A stretch of DNA of 11,073 bases from Bacillota bacterium (lineage in GTDB: Bacteria; Bacillota; Clostridia; Acetivibrionales; Acetivibrionaceae), in assembly GCA_023421115.1 (NCBI GenBank), contig JAEZUI010000004.1, forward strand, positions 1 to 11,073. The letters are read 5' to 3'. The position numbers were made by a program, and so were the translations under genes. Below the pieces are notes generated by a model. It ran no database searches and was not told the DNA's origin. It saw only the letters and a program-made list of their open reading frames with translations. Of this stretch, positions 5,873 through 11,073 are shown piece after piece. How positions within the stretch are numbered: position 1 is the stretch's first letter; every line of letters begins with the position of its first letter.

Positions 5873-6799
5873 ATGTTGAAAGATAAAATTTTAAATAGAA
5901 AATCCGGCATTATCACTTATGGGTTTACTCCCCCAAAGGCTGTCAATCCTCCTGAAAAAATAAAAGAGATATCTGAGAAGCAAATTGAAAGAATAAAAAC
6001 TATTGACGTAGATGGTTTGGTTATATATGATATCCAGGATGAAAAGGACAGAATTGAAACAGATAGACCCTTTCCATTTATAGAAACCATTGATCCCCTT
6101 TCATATAGTAATGAGTATTTAGATGCTTTGCAGCTACCAAAAATAATTTACAGATGTGTAGGCAAATACACCCATAATCAATTCGCTAAACTTATTGAAG
6201 GTGATGTATCAAAAGACATGTTTTCTGTATTTGTAGGTGCTGCCTCTAGAAATCAAACGGTCCCTCTGCGCTTGTCCGAGGCTTATGAAATTAGCAAAAC
6301 AGTAAATCCAAAGCTTATTCTAGGCGGTGTTGCAATACCGGAAAGACACATGAAGAATAAAGAAGAACATTTAAGAATACTAAGCAAATTACATAAAGGC
6401 TGCAAATACTTTATTTCACAAGCAGTATACAATGTTGAAGCTGCTAAAGATTTTCTATCGGATTATTACTATTACTGCAGAGACAATAATATAGAAATGG
6501 TTCCAATTCTCTTTACCCTTACTCCTTGTGGCTCATTGAAAACCCTTGAGTTCATGAAATGGTTAGGAATCAGTATTCCGAGGTGGCTTGAAAATGATTT
6601 GATGAATTCTGAGGATATTCTAAATAAGTCCATTTCACTTTCAAAAGCTATTTTCACTGAACTAATGGATTTTTCAGTGGAAAAAGGAATTCCAATCGGA
6701 TGTAATATTGAAAGCGTTTCAGTGAGAAAAGTAGAAATAGAGGCATCAATTCGTCTGGTAAAGGACATTAAATCTATCCTAACATCTAGTTCAGTATAA
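5873..6799 (+). CDS. Methylenetetrahydrofolate reductase-like TIM-barrel protein
   Basis: The 308-residue product has the length and motif order of the MTHFR/FAD-linked reductase superfamily, soluble (beta/alpha)8 flavoproteins that reduce methylene-THF to methyl-THF. Visible landmarks are YGFTPPK (16-22, the slot of the FEFFPP motif), FVGAASR (120-126), GGVAIPERH (151-159), FISQAVYN with Q183 (180-187), and a CGSLKTLEFMKWLGISIPRW block (219-238) like the MTHFR region before LGVxIP. The catalytic Glu of FEFFPP (Glu28 in E. coli MetF) is replaced by Gly17. The protein may therefore be a divergent paralogue with another substrate, so I give no metF symbol. AAGGAG (5860-5865) lies seven bases before the ATG. 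No folate or methionine genes are near. It stands alone between its own promoter and a terminator. Confidence 0.75.
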   Translation: MLKDKILNRKSGIITYGFTPPKAVNPPEKIKEISEKQIERIKTIDVDGLVIYDIQDEKDRIETDRPFPFIETIDPLSYSNEYLDALQLPKIIYRCVGKYTHNQFAKLIEGDVSKDMFSVFVGAASRNQTVPLRLSEAYEISKTVNPKLILGGVAIPERHMKNKEEHLRILSKLHKGCKYFISQAVYNVEAAKDFLSDYYYYCRDNNIEMVPILFTLTPCGSLKTLEFMKWLGISIPRWLENDLMNSEDILNKSISLSKAIFTELMDFSVEKGIPIGCNIESVSVRKVEIEASIRLVKDIKSILTSSSV

Positions 6800-6818
6800 A
6801 ATCAAAGAAAAACAAAAT

Positions 6819-6862
6819 AAAAGCGAGAATCAAATCGAGTTCTTCTCGCTTTTCGTTTTTAT
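6819..6862. terminator. Bidirectional terminator between convergent genes
   Basis: A perfect 11-bp stem AAAAGCGAGAA / TTCTCGCTTTT (6819-6829 with 6843-6853) carries a 13-base loop. It is followed by CGTTTTTATTT on the plus strand, and by a T-rich tract from 6805-6818 on the minus strand. It serves both the MTHFR-like gene and the gene at 6903-8201. Confidence 0.85.
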
Positions 6863-6902
6863 TTGTCAATATCTCAAGACCTTATTCAACCTTTGTTATT
6901 CC

Positions 6903-8201
6903 TTAATCAGAAACAGTATAACTCTTAGGTGCCATCAAAACCATTGGAACAGGTTGAAGTTCCTGAGCATTGCTACCTTCTTTCAAAAGCTTCTGTAATG
7001 CCTTAAATTCATCCGACAAAAATAGTATTTTTTGAATATTTTCTTGATTTTGATTTTCCTGCAATTTCTTTATTACTATGTCTACCCCAACAACATAAGC
7101 TTCATAATCATATAATTTACCGAAAATTCTTCTATCATCGGGTAAAACCAGTATAACCGTGTCGGTATAATTCGGACCACTTAATACTAAACGACAGTAT
7201 ATTGCAGGTATAAACCAGAAAAACTCCCAGGCAAGGTTAATATCTTTAGTAAACTCTGCAATTTTATTTACCAGTCCTTCTACGCTATCCTGCGGACCAT
7301 AGTTCTCAAAAACACTTATTGCATATTGAGTGCACTCTTTCATAAAGTTTTCATTCTCAATATCCTTTTGTCTGTTATCCGTAAAAGATTTATCTGATTG
7401 GCGGATTATAATATACTGCGATTCAATCATATTGTTATCGCTTTCTGGCCATCCCTTTGCATATTCATCAACAATCCTTTCTGCCTCAAGAAAAGGTTTG
7501 TTGTTTAAAAGACATTGATACATTAACTTCCCATCATTCTGGCTTGTAATTAACACCTTAATCCAGTAATATCTCTTATTTTTTAAATGCTTCGCTATTT
7601 GATCCTTCAACAGATTATAAATATGGTTATTCCCTAACCCTTCTAAATTCTCAAAACCCTGGGTCTGTATGGTACCTATATAGGGATGCCAAGTTCTTGC
7701 AATTCCCTTGACATTGGTTTCTATGGTCAAATTAGGATTATTATTGCCCTTTAGTGCTTCTACAACAACTTTAAGCACAGTTTTTATAAAGATATCTATG
7801 CAATTAGATATGGCCTCTTCTACATTATTGCCTTTGCCTATTCCAGCTAAAGATTCGTATATTCCCTCTTCTCCAAAGTCCTTATTATCAATAAGAAAAT
7901 CTATTTGCACCATGACAGCATTATTTTGTTGATTTTTACCCTTAATTACAGCTTTAATTGATGTTTCTATTTCAGGAATCCTAACTTTTTCCTTATCGTC
8001 ATCTACCTGAAGATTCATCTCTGAAATTTTACTTTTCAAAATATTCAGTAATAATTCATTCTCATCAATTTTTTCTACCTTATCATTTTTTAAGTCTGCC
8101 GCTTTGTCTTCAGGAGCCTTTTTTCCAATTTGAACTTCTTTCTTTTCTTGTGGTTTCATTTCTTCTTTTTTGGAACCGAATAACTTATCAAAAAAACCCA
8201 T
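6903..8201 (-). CDS. DUF6348-like protein of unknown function, 432 residues
   Basis: The N-terminus MGFFDKLFG is a short amphipathic helix, followed by a lysine/glutamate-rich stretch to about residue 48. The core (about 50-265) resembles DUF6348, with FLIDNKDFGEEGIYESLAGIGKG (102-124), a run like VEEAISNCIDIFIKTVL (127-143) and WHPYIGTIQTQGF (171-183). A second region (about 285-405) contains FFWFIPAIYCRLVLSGPNYTDTV (327-349). There is no signal peptide or clear transmembrane helix, so it is probably cytoplasmic or weakly membrane-attached. Family assignment is from memory of the pattern. AAGGAG (8211-8216) is nine bases before the ATG, and an extended -10 promoter lies upstream. The gene is monocistronic and divergent from the membrane-protein gene at 8533. 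Confidence 0.6.
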   Translation of the reverse strand: MGFFDKLFGSKKEEMKPQEKKEVQIGKKAPEDKAADLKNDKVEKIDENELLLNILKSKISEMNLQVDDDKEKVRIPEIETSIKAVIKGKNQQNNAVMVQIDFLIDNKDFGEEGIYESLAGIGKGNNVEEAISNCIDIFIKTVLKVVVEALKGNNNPNLTIETNVKGIARTWHPYIGTIQTQGFENLEGLGNNHIYNLLKDQIAKHLKNKRYYWIKVLITSQNDGKLMYQCLLNNKPFLEAERIVDEYAKGWPESDNNMIESQYIIIRQSDKSFTDNRQKDIENENFMKECTQYAISVFENYGPQDSVEGLVNKIAEFTKDINLAWEFFWFIPAIYCRLVLSGPNYTDTVILVLPDDRRIFGKLYDYEAYVVGVDIVIKKLQENQNQENIQKILFLSDEFKALQKLLKEGSNAQELQPVPMVLMAPKSYTVSD

Positions 8202-8293
8202 ATAATAATTCTCCTTTTCCTTTAGGAAATTAGCACATTAAAAGCATGCCTAATATTTTACTGTCTCTTTTTCAAGTAAATTGTCATAGAATG

Positions 8294-8322
8294 ATTGTAC
8301 CACACATTAGTTGTATATTGAA
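8294..8322 (-). promoter_or_regulatory. Promoter of the DUF6348-like gene
   Basis: On the minus strand TGGTACAAT (extended -10, TACAAT at 8294-8299) lies 17 bases from TTCAAT (8317-8322). The -35 is weak but the TGn extension supports it. The leader would be about 85 bases. Confidence 0.45.
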
Positions 8323-8437
8323 GAACTATTTACATGCAAGCTAAGGAGTAAAAGCCATAAATATTTTTTGCTTGCACATATGACTTATATTATTTAAACT
8401 ATAATTTATAATTGTTGAAAAATATGACTTAAAATAA

Positions 8438-8467
8438 TTGCTTACAAGAAACAGGATAAAATATACT
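8438..8467 (+). promoter_or_regulatory. Candidate promoter of the membrane-protein gene
   Basis: TTGCTT (8438-8443) and TATACT (8462-8467) are 18 bases apart on the plus strand, giving a leader of about 58 bases. The 331-base divergent gap (8202-8532) otherwise shows nothing notable. Confidence 0.4.
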
Positions 8468-8532
8468 AGGTCCAAATTGTATATTACAAAAATGAGTTTT
8501 AATTATATAAACTTTTTAATTGGAGGTTGGTT

Positions 8533-9264
8533 ATGGGAATAAGCATAGAAATTGCACGCCAAAGGCTATATTCAACCTATGGTATTGATGTAGATAAATA
8601 TACAAAAGATGAGACAATAGATCAATTCGAACAAAAGTTGGATTCAATATTATCTTTTGGCTTTATATCAATTTTACCCGTAGTTATTTCAGGTGTAACA
8701 GCACTCCTGTCTGGTGTTCTTTTTTCGTATATTTTTGAATCAGCTGTCTTTGGAATTTTATTTTTTATTTTCTCAATCCCCATTTTTCTCATTGGTGTAG
8801 GTGCAATCGGTATTGCAAAAGCAACTGAAAACTTGTATGAAGGTATAAGCTTTATATTGGCCTTTTCAGTGAATATAACAAAAGATATTCGAAATGGTAT
8901 TATCAACAACGGGAAGTTTAATACAAACCCTAAAGATTTATCACTTCTTATTCTCTATGGAATTGTTTTCCCTATTGTAAAGAGAATTATAAGAAAAAAG
9001 CCCCTTGGCGGTGCATTTTATTTTATAATAGAAAAGATTGTTAATAAATGCTTTGCAAAAATGGACTTTGAAATTAATGAAGTTAAAACAGAAGGCAATG
9101 TAAATAATAAAAATGGACTTTTTACTGTCTCAGACAAAGTCAAAAGTATTTCTAAATCAGCTCTAAAGTCCATAATACTTATCTTAAAAACAATTGGTAT
9201 TGTTTTTATCATAATAGGATTTCTCCTAATATTGCTTCTATTCTTGATATTCTTTATTCTTTAG
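8533..9264 (+). CDS. Membrane protein of unknown function, 243 residues
   Basis: I do not recognise the family. A polar N-terminal 40 residues (IARQRLYSTYGIDVDKYTKDE at its start) precede a long hydrophobic pair, about 43-66 and 70-95. Next comes an amphipathic middle with a weaker hydrophobic segment (137-152) ending KRIIRKK, then a polar stretch with an asparagine-rich NVNNKNG. A very strong C-terminal helix (about 213-243) ends at the last residue, like a tail anchor. The start is the ATG at 8533, six bases after GGAGG (8522-8526); a TTG at 8527 abuts that site and cannot be used. The gene is divergent from the DUF6348-like gene, which might mean a shared process, and is ended by the hairpin at 9271-9310. 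Three or four membrane passes are likely. Confidence 0.7.
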   Translation: MGISIEIARQRLYSTYGIDVDKYTKDETIDQFEQKLDSILSFGFISILPVVISGVTALLSGVLFSYIFESAVFGILFFIFSIPIFLIGVGAIGIAKATENLYEGISFILAFSVNITKDIRNGIINNGKFNTNPKDLSLLILYGIVFPIVKRIIRKKPLGGAFYFIIEKIVNKCFAKMDFEINEVKTEGNVNNKNGLFTVSDKVKSISKSALKSIILILKTIGIVFIIIGFLLILLLFLIFFIL

Positions 9265-9270
9265 ATAAAA

Positions 9271-9310
9271 CAAAAAGAAGTTTACGAAAACATCCATAAA
9301 CTTCTTTTTG
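9271..9310. terminator. Bidirectional terminator between convergent genes
   Basis: CAAAAAGAAGTTTA (9271-9284) pairs perfectly with TAAACTTCTTTTTG (9297-9310), 14 bp with a 12-base loop. The T-run lies inside the stem on both strands. It ends the membrane-protein gene on the plus strand and the vWA-like gene on the minus strand (stop at 9337). Confidence 0.85.
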
Positions 9311-9336
9311 TGTGTACCTTCTATCAATAAACATAC

Positions 9337-11073
9337 TTACTGTAAATCAATTATCCACTTAACATTTACATCCATATCGTCAAAGTTCTTTTCTAGTATC
9401 AAAGTCTTGTCATCACCTATTGCATCAATATAATCAATTGTATATGTTATCTTTGAATCAGACCCTAGATACTCTATATTTCCCACTAATACATACTTAA
9501 CGGTAACATCAAAACTGTATAGATTTATTATATACTTACTTCCGTTATATGTAAGCATTATATCTTCCAGCATTCCAGAAACCTTGTACCTTATATTGCC
9601 ATCATAAACAACCTGGTCTATATTCATACCTGAAGGAACTTCAGTTACTATTACTCCTGCAGGATAGGTCTCTTCATATAATACATTGTCTAAAACTATA
9701 TTTGTCGGCTGACTTTGTAAAATACCGGTAGCTAAAGAAAGAAAATCCTCGTTAGATGGGATGGTATAATAGTGTTTTCCATCCGGAAGTGCATCAGCCC
9801 CAGCTGATACTGAAATATCCTCTATTTTGCTTGAAACACTTGAAATATTTGAATAGTCAATAAAAATCGGTTCAATATCACTTGAACTAATCATATCTCC
9901 AATGTTTTTAGCATAACCTATGCCTTTTTCATCAATGTCATATGTGCCGTCACCAGAAATATAAACCGCACTTTCATTATCAGTTTTATATTCACTACCT
10001 TCGCTAGTCCATTTATTTGGTGCAGTTACACTTACATTAACAATATACTTAGGTGCGTCGGATTCAGTCCGATTGTTTAATGTATGATAAGCTCTTCTTA
10101 GTCCGTCGCCCATATTATTTTGTTCTGTATAATTAACTTCCATGCTTTCGACTTCACTAACTAATTGATTTACTTCATCCGGATTCGAAAGGTCATATAA
10201 CGCAAAACTATTGTCATTCGCTGATTCAGAGTATTGGATCACTCCTAGCATTGTCTCGGTGCCAGCAAACCTACCAATAAACAGTTTTGCTATTTTTTTA
10301 AAATCAAAAGTGGATGTTACAACGTCAAGGTACTCTGACCTCTCAGTACTAAAACCGTCCGATGGATACTGTATGGTAGTGTTTGCTCCATATAACTTAA
10401 TATCTTTCCCAGCAGCCATAGCTCCATTTAACGTATTATTCGAACCTTCTACTATAACGTCCCCAGAATCTTCAATATTATACAAAGGGTTTCCTTTAAT
10501 TCCTTCCGCATACATAATCCCATTAATACGAGAATTGTCAGTGCTAATACGTATGCTTCCATATATGGAATATAGATTTAGCACGTCATTCTCCGACACA
10601 GGTGTTAAAGCTGTACCTTGCATAGTAATATCACCATCTGCTAATAAGAAAGACTTATTTATGTTATTTGTATTTTGTACCGAAATTACTAAGTTACCCT
10701 TAAAATACATGGATGATTCTATTCTAAAAATGCCAGATCCGGTTATCTCAAAAGTATTTGAAATACTATTATATCTAATCCAAAAATTAGGCTGCCCAGG
10801 AAATAGTTTCTGATTAATAAATAAAAAGTCTGAGGGCTTGAATACCATAGAATTTAACTCTGCTTCACTCCTCAATTTTTCATAAAAACTAGGCATCTCA
10901 ACTGGTTCAAAATTATTAACATACCAGTCGACATTCATGTTTGGGGTCGTAACAGTAAAATCTTTAGCAGATAATACATCACTTACATATAAAGTATCTG
11001 TGGTGGAACTAAAACTATTGTTTGCATTAACACTTGCAAAAATAGAAATATTTTCCCCTATACACTGTATGTC
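9337..11073 (-). CDS. vWA-like surface/pilus-type protein (5' partial)
   Basis: The frame is open to the right window edge, giving 578 visible residues. The first methionine (10938) has no ribosome site and the frame stays open 45 codons upstream, so the true start lies outside. Visible residues about 105-237 form a short-period, Asn/Gly-rich beta region (SGDVIVEG, GAMAAGKDIKLYG) like the DUF7305/bactofilin-like parts of pilus-assembly proteins. About 250-453 follow the von Willebrand A layout, with KKIAKLFIGRF, GVIQYS, NNMGDGLRRAY, YIVNVSVTAPN, GIGYAKNIGDMI and a final helix. About 455-578 are beta-rich with YPAGVIVTEVPSG. The usual MIDAS residues (DxSxS, Thr, Asp) are not in their places. 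The family is suggested to act at the cell surface, perhaps with type IV or Tad-like pili. The signal or prepilin N-terminus is not visible. Confidence 0.7.
   Translation of the reverse strand, partial: DIQCIGENISIFASVNANNSFSSTTDTLYVSDVLSAKDFTVTTPNMNVDWYVNNFEPVEMPSFYEKLRSEAELNSMVFKPSDFLFINQKLFPGQPNFWIRYNSISNTFEITGSGIFRIESSMYFKGNLVISVQNTNNINKSFLLADGDITMQGTALTPVSENDVLNLYSIYGSIRISTDNSRINGIMYAEGIKGNPLYNIEDSGDVIVEGSNNTLNGAMAAGKDIKLYGANTTIQYPSDGFSTERSEYLDVVTSTFDFKKIAKLFIGRFAGTETMLGVIQYSESANDNSFALYDLSNPDEVNQLVSEVESMEVNYTEQNNMGDGLRRAYHTLNNRTESDAPKYIVNVSVTAPNKWTSEGSEYKTDNESAVYISGDGTYDIDEKGIGYAKNIGDMISSSDIEPIFIDYSNISSVSSKIEDISVSAGADALPDGKHYYTIPSNEDFLSLATGILQSQPTNIVLDNVLYEETYPAGVIVTEVPSGMNIDQVVYDGNIRYKVSGMLEDIMLTYNGSKYIINLYSFDVTVKYVLVGNIEYLGSDSKITYTIDYIDAIGDDKTLILEKNFDDMDVNVKWIIDLQ

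Noticed and set aside
6472..6768. 98-codon minus-strand frame inside the MTHFR-like gene
   Set aside because: It is antisense to a well-supported gene with no site or family match.
8527..8532. TTG start of the membrane protein
   Set aside because: It directly abuts the GGAGG site. The ATG six bases downstream has proper spacing.
10211..10813. 200-codon forward reading frame
   Set aside because: It lies wholly inside the vWA-like gene on the other strand, has no ribosome site and shows no protein-like domain pattern; it is a shadow frame.
10936..10938. Methionine at 10938 as the start of the vWA-like protein
   Set aside because: There is no Shine-Dalgarno sequence, and the frame continues open for 45 codons to the window edge.

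Overview
The window is AT-rich DNA from a spore-forming, cellulosome-producing member of the Clostridia, probably of the Acetivibrio/Ruminiclostridium group. Two genes carry most of this inference. One is a large secreted family 9 cellulase ending in a type I dockerin. The other is an H-type small acid-soluble spore protein. The low GC content and strong AGGAGG-type ribosome binding sites agree. The species cannot be fixed from the sequence alone.

Layout. Positions 1-124 hold the right end of what looks like an IS66-family insertion sequence: the last 20 codons of a transposase, an intrinsic terminator and a terminal inverted-repeat end. Next comes sspH (323-508, minus). A gene-free stretch follows (509-1467). 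It contains a candidate forward promoter near 633-661, degenerate TTTAGGGGAG-containing repeats, several hairpins and a strong terminator at 1253-1275, so it may encode a long noncoding RNA. A 52-residue basic protein (1468-1626, plus) is preceded by very short reading frames, and it converges on a 130-residue zinc-ribbon protein (1709-2101, minus). A gene-poor stretch (2102-2634) carries the likely terminator of the cellulase gene.

The centre is the cellulase (2635-5472, minus; GH9-CBM3c-CBM3b'-dockerin, Cel9V/Cel9U type). A 400-bp divergent intergenic region with a G-rich hairpin and a 9-bp inverted repeat separates it from a methylenetetrahydrofolate-reductase-like protein (5873-6799, plus), which lacks the usual catalytic glutamate. 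That gene converges on a DUF6348-like protein (6903-8201, minus) across a shared bidirectional terminator. The DUF6348-like gene is divergent from a small membrane protein (8533-9264, plus). A perfect 14-bp hairpin terminator then separates this from a minus-strand gene that runs off the right edge (9337-11073). It encodes a surface or pilus-type protein with a repetitive beta-rich region and a von Willebrand A-like domain whose metal-binding motifs appear to be lost.

The genes mostly stand alone, alternate in strand and are separated by terminators, so there is no obvious multi-gene operon or defence system. The most likely undescribed element is the possible structured RNA at about 668-1275. 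The degenerate enzymes and domains (MTHFR-like, vWA-like, CBM3b') are the next most interesting points.
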